From NCBI RefSeq assembly GCF_003313395.1, contig NZ_QNFZ01001061.1, positions 1-32,222 on the forward strand: DNA of 32,222 bases, in the 5' to 3' direction. Shown here piece after piece: positions 15,432 through 23,392 of the stretch. The stretch comes from Nonomuraea lactucae (lineage in GTDB: Bacteria; Actinomycetota; Actinomycetes; Streptosporangiales; Streptosporangiaceae). Each line of letters starts with the position of its first letter. Position 1 is the stretch's first letter. The position numbers and the translations under genes were made by a program. The notes under the pieces were generated by a model, which worked only from the letters and a program-made list of their open reading frames with translations, made no database searches and was not told the origin of the DNA.

Positions 15432-16964
15432 TCACGGCAGCAGCAGGCCCCAGTACAGGCCCCACGGCACGAGCACCACCCCACCGGCGAGCAGCAGCCC
15501 GAGCCGTACCCTCTCCCCTCGCGGCACGGAGCCGGGTCGGCGCGCCCAGGCACGCGCGGTGCGGGCGGTGGCGACCACGCAGGCGACGGCGAGCACCTGC
15601 AGCACCAGCCAGATCACCGGCCTTCCGGCCACCAGCGGCCCCGGGGCCGCCAGCTTGGCGCCGGTCATCACCATGTAGGTCAGGTACGCGAACGAGCCGA
15701 GCACCACCACGGGGCCGCTCGCGCTGAGGAAACGCGCCGCCCGGCTCACCGGCGCGCCCGACCGGCGGCGCAGGCGGCGCACCAGCGCGACCACCGGATA
15801 CGCGGCGAAGGCGACGGCGAACAGCACGAGGGCCGCGAGCTGGACCCGCGCCGACTCCCACCAGACGGGAGGCTCCAGCGGCACGGTCGCCGTCTCCTGC
15901 ACGGGCTCCGGCCCCCACGTCACTGGCTCCCCTCCCGACGTCACGGACTCCGGCCCGGACGTCACGAACCCGGACCCCGGCATCCGATCCGCGGGTGGCC
16001 TCCCCGAGGTGACCTCACGCACCCAGGACCCGACCAGATCCGCGTAGCCGGGCGCGAGCTCGGGCAGCCGCGTCACCCCACCGTCCGGCGTGAGGTGGGC
16101 GGCGTGCTCGGCCCCCGCGAAGAAGCGGAACGTGTAGCGCCGGTTGCCACCATCGCGGAAGGCCGCGGCGAACCCCGGAGGGCTCTCCCGGGGCGGCGTC
16201 AGCAGATCGTGCACCCCCCAGATGCCGAGCACCGGCTGCCGCACCGCCGCGAGGGTCGGAGCGGGATCGTAGTACGGCTCGGGGAACATGCCGCCATCGG
16301 CCAGCATCCTGTAGAGATTGGGCTCGGCCCGGTCGACCAGAGAGCCCGACACCCCAGCCTTGCGCATCCCCGCGGCCACGGCCCACGCCTGCTGGCGCAG
16401 CGGCTGCAGGCTGTTCGCGCCCACCAGCACGACGAAGGCCACGTCCGCGGAGCGGGAGGCCGCCATCGGCGCCACCCAGCCGCCCTCACTGAGCCCCCAG
16501 ACGCCGACCTTCGACGGGTCCACGCCGGGCTGTGACCGCAACGCGGCCAAGGCGCCGAGCGCGTCTCCGGCGAGCTGAGAGTACGACCGGCGGAAGAGCG
16601 AGTAGCCCTCGGAGCGCTTGTCGTAGATCAGCACGGCCAGCCCGCGCCGCGCGAACTCCACGGCCTCGCCCATGAGTTTCGTCCGCGGCGTGCCCGCCCC
16701 GGCCCCGTGCACCAGGACCACGCCCGGCCGCCGTTTCTCCGCCCCCGCGGGCGCCAGGACTGTGCCGTTCATGGCCAGCCCGCCGTCCCCGCGGAAGCTC
16801 ACCTCGGTCGCCTTCAGATCACCGGGTACGGCCGGCGGCCCCCCGTCGGCCCCCGCCGTGCCCGTCACGGCCGACGGCCCGGCGGCGACCGCCGGACCGG
16901 CCACCCCCACCGTCAGGGCGGCTGCGATGACCGCCACCAGCATGCTTCGTCGTGTTCGTCCCAT
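15432..16964 (-). CDS. Secreted alpha/beta hydrolase with C-terminal four-helix membrane domain
   Basis: The product is 510 aa from an ATG at 16964, opposite the ArsR gene. A signal peptide is clear (residues 1-28, RRSMLVAVIAAALTVGV, AVAA). The hydrolase core shows VVLVHGAGAG, nucleophile S159 in GLSEGG, likely Asp253 (VHDLLTP) and His287 (AEHAAHL), giving a normal Ser-Asp-His set. A low-complexity linker with three heptad-like repeats (VTSGPES, VTSGGEP, VTWGPEP) leads to four hydrophobic helices after residue ~365. The catalytic domain should face outside with the tail in the membrane. The substrate is unknown; dienelactone hydrolase/BAAT-like esterases are the nearest types. It is probably repressed by the divergent ArsR regulator. 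Confidence 0.85.
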   Translation of the reverse strand: MGRTRRSMLVAVIAAALTVGVAGPAVAAGPSAVTGTAGADGGPPAVPGDLKATEVSFRGDGGLAMNGTVLAPAGAEKRRPGVVLVHGAGAGTPRTKLMGEAVEFARRGLAVLIYDKRSEGYSLFRRSYSQLAGDALGALAALRSQPGVDPSKVGVWGLSEGGWVAPMAASRSADVAFVVLVGANSLQPLRQQAWAVAAGMRKAGVSGSLVDRAEPNLYRMLADGGMFPEPYYDPAPTLAAVRQPVLGIWGVHDLLTPPRESPPGFAAAFRDGGNRRYTFRFFAGAEHAAHLTPDGGVTRLPELAPGYADLVGSWVREVTSGRPPADRMPGSGFVTSGPESVTSGGEPVTWGPEPVQETATVPLEPPVWWESARVQLAALVLFAVAFAAYPVVALVRRLRRRSGAPVSRAARFLSASGPVVVLGSFAYLTYMVMTGAKLAAPGPLVAGRPVIWLVLQVLAVACVVATARTARAWARRPGSVPRGERVRLGLLLAGGVVLVPWGLYWGLLLP

Positions 16965-17043
16965 ACTGCCGAAGATACTCTGCAGAGACTTCTCGGCAAA
17001 TGGGTCTCTGCAGATATCGTTCGGCAGGACTAGGCTGCTCCTC
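16965..17043. promoter_or_regulatory. Divergent promoter with inverted-repeat operator
   Basis: The 79-bp region between the hydrolase and ArsR genes contains TCTGCAGAGAC (16979-16989) and its exact reverse complement GTCTCTGCAGA (17004-17014), separated by 14 bp. Each arm contains the self-complementary core TCTGCAGA, with centres 28 bp apart, and GATA/TATC flanks extend the symmetry. Two regulator dimers could bind here and repress both genes. Confidence 0.65.
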
Positions 17044-17604
17044 ATGAAGGATGACGAGCCGTTCCTCCTCGACGACCCCGCGCGATTGAAGGCGCTGGCC
17101 CACCCGATGCGCCGGCGCATGCTGCGCCACCTGGAGGTCCACGGCCCGGCCACCTCCACGACGCTCGGCGAGCTGCTCGGGGCCAAGACCGGCACGACCA
17201 GCTACCACCTGCGCCAGCTGGAGAAGTACGGCTTCATCGAGGAGATCCCCGAACGCTCGACCGGCCGCGAGCGGTGGTGGCGCAAGGCCCCCGGCCCCCG
17301 CGACCTGCGGCTGCCCACTCCCGACCAGCTCTCTCCCGAGGACCGTCCGGTGCTCGCCGAGTTCCACCGCATCGGGCTGGAGGAGGATCTCAGGCTGTTC
17401 GAGCGCCTGCCCGCGATCTACGAGGGCGACCCGCGCTGGGTCAAGGCGTCCCGCGGCCTCGGGCGGATGACGGAGCCGGAGTTCGAGGAGTTCTTCGAGG
17501 CGTACATGGCCCTGCTGGCGAAGTACTCCCACCGGGCCGAGGATGCCGCGCCGGACGCGCGCCCCCTTTACATCCGCCTCTTCGCCTTCCCCGCCGACAG
17601 GTGA
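17044..17604 (+). CDS. ArsR-type winged-helix transcriptional regulator
   Basis: The product is 186 aa from an ATG at 17044; earlier in-frame starts lie within the divergent hydrolase gene. The HTH region is residues ~12-70: RLKALAHPMRRRMLRHLEVH, GPATSTTLGELLGAKTGTTS, YHLRQLEKYGFIEEI, then a basic wing (RSTGRERWWRKAP). The C-terminal ~110 residues are helical and acidic and resemble the effector/dimerisation part of larger ArsR_5-type regulators. No CxC metal site is seen, so metal sensing is unlikely. Its divergent partner is the secreted hydrolase, with shared dyads between. Confidence 0.88.
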   Translation: MKDDEPFLLDDPARLKALAHPMRRRMLRHLEVHGPATSTTLGELLGAKTGTTSYHLRQLEKYGFIEEIPERSTGRERWWRKAPGPRDLRLPTPDQLSPEDRPVLAEFHRIGLEEDLRLFERLPAIYEGDPRWVKASRGLGRMTEPEFEEFFEAYMALLAKYSHRAEDAAPDARPLYIRLFAFPADR

Positions 17605-17702
17605 CTCCCGCACCCGTACAACAAAGGGTGCTTTATGGGGTTTGTCCGGTTAAGGTGGCCGCACCGCGGCGTGTCGCGGTGCGTGTCAGCGCAGGAGGAA
17701 GC

Positions 17703-18758
17703 GTGCCGATCTTTCTTGCCCGCGTGCTGTCCAGGCTCGCGCTGCTCGGCACGTGGTGGACCCCGGTGATCGTGTTCAGCCTGGTGTTCGTCACCAGCTG
17801 GCCGTTGATGACGCTCGTCGAGCCGGCGGACAGCGTGATCGTCGAACCCGGCAACTACTGGTGGTACTTCGTGGTCACCGCCTCGACCGTCGGCTACGGC
17901 GACGTGTTCCCGAGGTCGGCCGCCGGCCACGTCGTCGGCGCGTACGTCATCGTGGGCGGCATCGCCACCCTGACGACGGTGTTCACCAGGCTCACGACCA
18001 CGCTGGAACGAGCCAAGGGGCGAAGGATGCGAGGTGCCGTCACCGTGGACATGTCCGGCCACATCGTGCTGCTCGGCTACACGCCGGGACGCACCGAGCA
18101 GATCGTCGACGAGCTGACGGCCGACGGCACGACCGGGGTCGTGGTCTGCGCCTGGGAGGACGTGCGGACGCATCCCATGTCCGACCGCGACGTGACGTTC
18201 GTGCGCGGCGACCTGACGGACGACGGCGTGCTGCGCAGGGCCGGCGTGCACCGGGCGCACAGCGTTCTGGTGGACGCCCGCGACGACAACGAGGCGCTCG
18301 CCGTGGCCATCACCGCCGACCACGTCACCGACGGCGCCCACCTCGTGGTGGCGCTGCGCGACCTGGGCAGGGTCCGCCATCTCCGCTATGTCACCGAGTC
18401 GCTGAGCTGTGTGCAGTGGCACAGCCCGTACATGATCACCGAAGAGCTGAAGGACCCCGGCATCACAGACATCTACACCCAGCTGATGACGCACGGCGGC
18501 GCCGGCACCTACTCGGTCCGGCTGCCGGACTCCCTCGGTCCGGTGCTGGTGGACCACTGCCAGACCTCGCTCGGCCGCCGCTACGGCGCCACCATGCTCG
18601 CCGCCCGCGCCGGCGACACGCTCCTGGTCAACCCCGACTGGACGACCGAACTCCCGAGCGGGGCGGTGCTCTACTACGTCGGCTCGCACCGCCTCACGCC
18701 CGACGAGATCGCCACCGCCCTGCGCGACGTGCCCGGCACCACGCGAACGCCACTCTGA
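17703..18758 (+). CDS. Two-helix potassium channel with RCK (TrkA-N) domain
   Basis: The product is 351 aa from a GTG at 17703 preceded by AGGAGGA three bases upstream; a longer frame extends into the ArsR gene and is rejected. TM1 spans ~18-38, the pore helix and selectivity filter TVGYGD are at residues 62-67, and TM2 follows (HVVGAYVIVGGIATLTTVF). The cytoplasmic part begins with GHIVLLGYTPGRTEQIVDEL, the nucleotide-binding start of an RCK domain, and a RCK-C-like region (YSVRLPDSLGPVL) follows. It should form a tetrameric K+ channel at the membrane gated by a ligand such as a nucleotide or cation. Confidence 0.93.
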   Translation: MPIFLARVLSRLALLGTWWTPVIVFSLVFVTSWPLMTLVEPADSVIVEPGNYWWYFVVTASTVGYGDVFPRSAAGHVVGAYVIVGGIATLTTVFTRLTTTLERAKGRRMRGAVTVDMSGHIVLLGYTPGRTEQIVDELTADGTTGVVVCAWEDVRTHPMSDRDVTFVRGDLTDDGVLRRAGVHRAHSVLVDARDDNEALAVAITADHVTDGAHLVVALRDLGRVRHLRYVTESLSCVQWHSPYMITEELKDPGITDIYTQLMTHGGAGTYSVRLPDSLGPVLVDHCQTSLGRRYGATMLAARAGDTLLVNPDWTTELPSGAVLYYVGSHRLTPDEIATALRDVPGTTRTPL

Positions 18759-18771
18759 CCTCCCGGGTCAG
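18755..18771 (+). terminator. Weak hairpin at the end of the channel gene
   Basis: CTGACC and GGTCAG arms with a five-base loop begin within the stop codon region of the channel gene. The stem is only 6 bp and no T-run follows, so it may be a weak terminator or processing structure, or chance. Confidence 0.3.
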
Positions 18772-18853
18772 GCCCGGAGGCGGCCACCTGCCGTACAGTC
18801 GGGAAAGGCCGGGCCACAGAAGGGCTACGGGAGCGCTACAGGAGGGACCGCCG

Positions 18854-18928
18854 GTGACTCCAGGCTGCGGCAACTGCGACTGCTACCTCGAAGACATCGT
18901 CCTCGTGAAGCCGCCAGGCGAACGCTGA
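18854..18928 (+). CDS. Putative 24-residue cysteine-containing peptide
   Basis: A GTG at 18854 follows a near-perfect AGGAGGG ribosome site (18840-18846) at 7-bp spacing. The product is 24 aa: starts M-T-P-G, then CGNCDC (Cys 5, 8, 10), a hydrophobic stretch LEDIVLV, and a KPPGER tail. The C-x2-C-x-C cluster resembles metal-binding motifs such as in metallothioneins, but three cysteines are too few to call one. It lies 95 bp after the K+ channel gene on the same strand, and its second half is antisense to the end of the decayed kinase. It could be a small functional protein, a leader peptide or noise; the ribosome site is the main support. Confidence 0.4.
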   Translation: MTPGCGNCDCYLEDIVLVKPPGER

Positions 18929-19706
18929 CACGAGACCGGAGGTGGCCCCGGCGGCGGGGCCACCTTCTGGAGGCGCACCTCCACCGTCAGACCGCCGGCG
19001 GGGTCGGCGGTCGCGGAGAGGGTGCCGTGGTGCGCGGTGACGACCGCGTGGACGATCGCGAGGCCCAGCCCGTGCCCGGTGCGCCGCTCGCCGGAGTCGT
19101 GGTGAGTGTCGTGGTGAGTACGGCCCGCCCCGCGCGCGAAGGGCTCGAACAGCATGTCCACGTGATCCGGCGTCACCCGCGGCCCCGTGTTGGCGACCGT
19201 CAGAACGGCCTGCCCGCGCTCCGCTGCGACGGTGACCGCGACCCGGCCGCGTTGGTCGTTGTGCCGGATCGCGTTGGTCACGAGGTTGGCGGCGAGCTGC
19301 GCAGCAGGGTGGGATCGCCGGCGACCAGCGCCGGGTCCAGCCGCGAGACCACGGACACGCCCCGCCGGGCCGCCTCCTTGGAGGTGACCTCGATCGCGTC
19401 GCAAGCGAACCCCACCAGGTCGGCGGTCGTGGTGACGCCCAGGCCGTAGTCGGCCCGGGCGAGGTCGAGCAGAGCGCCGCGATCTGCTCGCTGCGCGCGT
19501 TGACCTCGGTGAGGTCGGCGAGCAGCGCGGGCACGTCGCAGGCCGCGGGATCGGCCGCGGCGACGTCGAGGAGCGCCTGGCTGGTGGCCAGTGGGGTGAG
19601 CAGCTCGTGCGAGGCGCTGGCGGTGAAGCGCCGGTGGCCGTCGAACGCGGACGCGGGCCGGCGACGGAACCGGTCCGCTGCCGGGGTCCACGACCCTCGC
19701 GCTCAT
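18883..19706 (-). pseudogene. Decayed two-component sensor histidine kinase
   Basis: An ATG at 19706 overlaps the regulator stop (ATGA), but the kinase that follows is broken. The H-box (FTASASHELLTPLA, His codon 19607-19609) lies in a different frame from that ATG. The segment LLDLARADYGLGV and its continuation to LVAGDPTLL return to the ATG frame after about 19475. The ATPase domain (NLVTNAIRHND, FEPFARG, GHGLGLAIVHAVV) lies in a third frame from about 19310 to a TAG at 18883. Two of the shifts look like single-base losses. No sensor domain, membrane helices or HAMP precede the H-box. Sequencing error could explain the single-base shifts but not the missing N-terminal half. It was the partner of the upstream response regulator. 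Confidence 0.8.
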
Positions 19707-20407
19707 CCCCTGGCCAGCCGGTAGCCGACGCCGATCTCGGTGTGGATCACTGGCGGATCGCCGAGATTGCGCCGCAGCGCGTGAATGGTGATCCGCACCG
19801 CGTTGGTGAAGGGGTCGGCGTGCTCGTCCCATGCCTTCTCCAGCAGGTGTTCGGCGCTGACCACGCCTCCCTGGGCGGCGAGCAGGATCTCCAGCACCGC
19901 GAACTCCTTACGGGTCAGGCGGATCCCCCTGCCGTCCCGGCTGGCCTCCCTGCTCACCGGATCGAGCCGTACCCCCTCGGCCGCCAGCACCGGCGGGCGC
20001 GCCTGGGAGGGGCGCCGATGCAGCGCCCGCACCCGGGCGACCAGCTCAGGGAGCCGGAACGGCTTGGTGAGGTAATCGTCGGCGCCGAGGCCGAGCCCGG
20101 TGACGGTGTCGTCGAGCGTGCGCGCCGCGGTGAGCATCAGGATCCGGCACGGTGCCCGCTCCGCCACCAGCCTCCGGCACACCTCGTCGCCGTGCACGAC
20201 AGGGAGATCCCGGTCGAGGATCAGGACGTCGTACGCGGTGACCGAGAGCCGTTCCAGCGCCGCGGCCCGCCGGGTCCTCTCCGCCCAGGTGCAGTTCACC
20301 ACTGGCGTCCTGGCGCCCCCGTCGGAGTATCTGGCCAGGGTTCCGCCCGTCCAGATGGCCTCGTCGTCCGGGTGCGCGTGCACGCGCAGCAAGCCGAAGT
20401 CCACCAT
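19703..20407 (-). pseudogene. Chimera: PIG-L deacetylase N-terminus fused to a truncated OmpR-type response regulator
   Basis: One open frame of 234 aa starts at ATG 20407 with a GAGG ribosome site. Residues ~4-45 (LLRVHAHPDDEAIWTGGTLA, then YSDGGARTPVVNCTWAE) are the start of a PIG-L deacetylase, including the HPDDE zinc motif. From about residue 48 it becomes a receiver domain (AALERLSVTAYDVLILDRDL, D65 as phospho-acceptor, later LTAARTLDD and the KPF lysine), then a complete OmpR/PhoB winged helix (RLTRKEFAVLEILLAAQGGV, VRITIHALRRNLGDPPVIHT, GVGYRLARG). The receiver lacks beta 1, alpha 1 and beta 2 with the acidic pair that binds magnesium, and the deacetylase lacks everything after its first motif. 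The open frame could still make a DNA-binding protein. The downstream kinase is broken as well. Confidence 0.8.
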
Positions 20408-20487
20408 GATCCTCTATTCCCTCCGCGCCCCCGCCAACACGGCGAACGGGCATGTCAGCACGGGCTGGATCGTGCCCTGCCAGCGGG

Positions 20488-22053
20488 TCAATCAACGGCC
20501 GGGACCGCCTCCCCGGGGTCCCGGGCGGGAAGCGCGCCGGCGGCCGGGACGTGCCGGAGTCCGACGATCGCGAGGACGGCCAGGCCCAGGAACAGTACGG
20601 TCGCGACGAGCGCGACGACGTTGAGCCCGCTGGTGAAAGCATCGCGGACCGAGTTCAGCAGGTCAGCCCCGGCCTGGCCGGAGACCTGCTGGGCGGCCGG
20701 AACCGCGCTGGCGATGCTCTCGCGGACCGCGCCGGCTGCGTCGGCTGGGACCCCGGCGGGGACGCTCACCTCGGCCCGGTAGACCACGCTACCGATGAGC
20801 CCCAGGATCGCCACCCCGAGCGCCGTACCGAACTCGCCGAGAGTACCGGACAACGATCCGGCCGACCCGGCCTTCTCCGGCGGCGCGGACGACATGATCA
20901 GGGTGGCGCTCAGAATGCCGACCGTGCCACCGCCGACGAAGGCAATAGTGAGGCCGGTCAGCAGGGTCGCCAGGCCGGTGGGGCTGCTCGTCACCTGCGT
21001 GATCACCAGCATGCCGATCGCCGCGAGCACTGCCCCGGCGGCGAGCACGTAGGCGGGGCGGACCTTGCGCGCGGTCGCGGCGGCCAGGTTGCCCACGACG
21101 ATCATTGCGATGGCCGGGGCCAGCATCCACAACGCGACCTGGAACGGCATGAGCCCTTGGACCATCTGCATGAACAGGGTGGCCAACAGGGTGGTCCCAC
21201 CCGAGAAGAGCGGCGCGCACAGCGCGAGCAGCGCCGCGGCGGCCAGCGCGCGACTGCTGAACAGGCTCAGGTCCAGCAGCGGACTGCTCAGCTTCCGTTG
21301 GCGCCGCACGAACACCACCATGAAGACCAGGCCGACGAAGATCGTGGCGATCGGCAGCACGTCCCATCCGGTCCTGGCCGCTTCTTTGAGTCCGTAGATG
21401 ATCGGCAAGATGGTCGCCAGGGACAGCACCACACTGATCACATCCAGTCGGCCCGCGCTCGCGTTACGGGACTCGGGCACCAGGAAAGGGCCCGCGAGCA
21501 GCAACAGCGCCATGATCGGTACGCCCATGAGGAAGATCGAACCCCACCAGAAGGCGCCCAGCAGCAGCCCGCCGACCACCGGGCCGAGCACGATGCCGGC
21601 CATCAGAGACGTTCCCCACACGCCCATGGCGGCCCCCATCTGCCTGGGGTCCCTGAACATGGTGCGGATCAGCGCCAGGACTGACGGGGTCACAGCCGCG
21701 CCGGCGATACCTAGCAGGGCACGGGAACCGAGCAGCATCATGGTGGAGGTCGAGTAAGCGGCCAGCAACGACGCGGTGATGAACGCCGCCGCGCCCAACA
21801 GCAACAACCGGCGCCGGCCGATCAGGTCGCCGAGCATTCCCATCGTGATCAGGAACCCGCTGACCATGAAGCCGTAGATATCCATGATCCACAGCTGCTC
21901 GATGCTGTTGGCCCCGAGGGCCGAGGTCACCTGCGGGAGCGCCAGGAACATCACATTGATGTCCACGGCCGCCAGCATGGTGGGCAGGCACAGTACGGCC
22001 AGGCCGAGCCACTGCCGCGGCCCGGCCTTGGGGGAAACGTCGACTGTAGTCAA
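20488..22053 (-). CDS. DHA2-family (14-helix) MFS drug exporter
   Basis: The product is 521 aa from a TTG at 22053, with AGAGGA about eight bases upstream and no other start nearby. Sequence features are the DHA2 N-terminus (LAVLCLPTMLAAVDINVMFL), motif A (GDLIGRRRLLLLG), motif C-like GTSLMAGIVLGPVVGGLL, and about 14 hydrophobic helices. The EmrB/QacA family exports drugs or other hydrophobic compounds by proton antiport. An extracytoplasmic loop (VPAGVPADAAGAVRESIASA) precedes the last helix, as usual for the group. No dedicated TetR repressor is adjacent. Confidence 0.93.
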   Translation of the reverse strand: MTTVDVSPKAGPRQWLGLAVLCLPTMLAAVDINVMFLALPQVTSALGANSIEQLWIMDIYGFMVSGFLITMGMLGDLIGRRRLLLLGAAAFITASLLAAYSTSTMMLLGSRALLGIAGAAVTPSVLALIRTMFRDPRQMGAAMGVWGTSLMAGIVLGPVVGGLLLGAFWWGSIFLMGVPIMALLLLAGPFLVPESRNASAGRLDVISVVLSLATILPIIYGLKEAARTGWDVLPIATIFVGLVFMVVFVRRQRKLSSPLLDLSLFSSRALAAAALLALCAPLFSGGTTLLATLFMQMVQGLMPFQVALWMLAPAIAMIVVGNLAAATARKVRPAYVLAAGAVLAAIGMLVITQVTSSPTGLATLLTGLTIAFVGGGTVGILSATLIMSSAPPEKAGSAGSLSGTLGEFGTALGVAILGLIGSVVYRAEVSVPAGVPADAAGAVRESIASAVPAAQQVSGQAGADLLNSVRDAFTSGLNVVALVATVLFLGLAVLAIVGLRHVPAAGALPARDPGEAVPAVD

Positions 22054-22305
22054 TCTCTTGGTCCTCTCACTGTGAGGGAGCAGTGGCTGTGCGATACGGC
22101 GCCGCGACTCATCACCGCCAGGGGGCGGCTCGTCTCGTCACATGGGCGTGTACCGGCTGCAGGCGCGGCGCATCCACCGGGCTGGTTGCATTCGTTGGCC
22201 GCCGGCGATGCCAACGATGGGGGTATGCGTGCCGGTGTCGACGTCGGCGGTGGGGGGGCGACGGGTCGGCGGTGCCAGTGCGCGGCAGGGCTCCGACCGA
22301 GGAGT
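22054..22305. other. 252-bp gap upstream of the MFS exporter
   Basis: This is the promoter side of the exporter and the tail of the TIGR03086 gene. Short frames exist on both strands, but none has a ribosome site with family-like sequence. I see no clear terminator or operator. Confidence 0.4.
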
Positions 22306-22872
22306 TCAGCTGGGGTCGCGTCCGAGAAGACCGAGCAGCCGGTCCTGCGCCGGAGCGTCCTCGGGGACCTTCACCTCCGGGCCGCACACGCCATGGGCCC
22401 GTAGTCTGTCCTCCCCGAGCACCATGAACACTCCTTGCCAGACCTTCCAGACCCGATCGATCTCAGCCGGGTCGATCCTGTCGTCCTGCCCGACGGCCCG
22501 GGCGAGGTCCCACCCGTGGATGACGAGGTCGGCGCTGATGACCTGGTCGATGTGCTGCTCGACCGTCAGGCGGCCGACGGGGGTGTCGTCCTCGGACAGG
22601 GCCAGCTCGGGATCGTCGAGCACGGCCTCGACGTCGGCGCGGGCGGATCTGAAGGCGGCCAGCGGGTCGTCGTCCACCGTCGGCACCGGACTGAGCCGGC
22701 GGCCGAGGGGGCGCAGCATCACGCCGTGCATGTCGATGACGTGTCGCACTACGTCTCGGGCGGTCCACTCCTCGCACGGGGACTGGTTGGACCACTGGTC
22801 GGGCCGCACACCGGCGACCTTGCGTTCGAACGCGTCGGCCCGGGTGCGGTAACGGCCGGCGACCGTGTTCAT
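22306..22872 (-). CDS. TIGR03086-type metal-binding protein (DinB/mycothiol-dependent maleylpyruvate isomerase-like)
   Basis: The product is 188 aa from an ATG at 22872. The N-terminal bundle contains WSNQSPCEEWTARDVVRHVI with His44 and, later, DLVIHGWDLARAVG. These are the typical histidine positions of the TIGR03086 branch of the DinB/MDMPI superfamily. Members are four-helix-bundle proteins that bind a divalent metal and in actinomycetes may use mycothiol as cofactor. The substrate is unknown. It lies 16 bp after the SRPBCC gene and is co-directional with the ArsR-SRPBCC pair, so an operon of three is likely. Confidence 0.88.
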   Translation of the reverse strand: MNTVAGRYRTRADAFERKVAGVRPDQWSNQSPCEEWTARDVVRHVIDMHGVMLRPLGRRLSPVPTVDDDPLAAFRSARADVEAVLDDPELALSEDDTPVGRLTVEQHIDQVISADLVIHGWDLARAVGQDDRIDPAEIDRVWKVWQGVFMVLGEDRLRAHGVCGPEVKVPEDAPAQDRLLGLLGRDPS

Positions 22873-22888
22873 GGCGCCACCGTCCGGT

Positions 22889-23392
22889 TCATTGCGCCAC
22901 CGTCCGCACCAGCGCGGCGAGCACCTCAGTGAGCCGGTCGTAGCTCTCGGCGATGCCGCTTTCCGCGCCGAAGTTGATCATGGCGTCGCGGATCTGCTTC
23001 GAGGGGTAGCGCATGGTGCTCGTCAGCGTGGTCCTGTTGTCGCGCTCGACCAGGACGATGGTTGTCAGCGATTCCTCGCCCGCTTCCGCATCGCAGTAGT
23101 CGTTGGCCTCGGTGCGGGTCAGACGCTCGGGGGCGGCGATCTCGCGGTGAACGCCGTGCAGATGTATCTCGGTGCCGTCGGGGCGGCACAACACGTAGCG
23201 CCAGGTCCCGCCCACGCGCAGGTCGACATCGCACACCACCAGTTGGTAGCCGTGGGGGCCGAACCAGCGGCGCAGCAGCTCGGGCTTGGTCCACGCGTCG
23301 AAGACGAGGCGGCGTGGCGCGTCGAACACCCGTGTCAGCACGATCTCGCACTCGGTGGGGGCGGTCACCGTCATCGTGCCGCTGTTGTTCAC
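22889..23392 (-). CDS. SRPBCC/AHSA1-domain protein
   Basis: The product is 167 aa from a GTG at 23392, with AGGAGG six bases upstream and a 4-bp overlap with the ArsR stop (GTGA). Family hallmarks are EIVLTRVFDAPRRLVFDAWT, KPELLRRWFGPHGY, VDLRVGGTWRYVL and a C-terminal amphipathic helix. The START-like fold forms a cavity for hydrophobic ligands. AHSA1 proteins coupled to an ArsR regulator are a recurrent pair in bacteria; the ligand is unknown. Confidence 0.9.
   Translation of the reverse strand: MNNSGTMTVTAPTECEIVLTRVFDAPRRLVFDAWTKPELLRRWFGPHGYQLVVCDVDLRVGGTWRYVLCRPDGTEIHLHGVHREIAAPERLTRTEANDYCDAEAGEESLTTIVLVERDNRTTLTSTMRYPSKQIRDAMINFGAESGIAESYDRLTEVLAALVRTVAQ

Noticed and set aside
17274-17702. 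Upstream extension of the K+ channel frame into the ArsR gene
   Set aside because: A strong AGGAGGA site precedes GTG 17703, and the extension lacks membrane or family features.
18854-18928. Reading the short CGNCDC ORF as a bacterial metallothionein
   Set aside because: Only three cysteines and no second cluster; the motif resemblance is too short to assign a family.
22225-22404. Plus-strand frame beginning MRAGVDVGGGG, reminiscent of ROK/acetate-kinase-fold N-termini
   Set aside because: Only the first few residues fit, and there is no ribosome site or continuing homology, so I treat it as chance.
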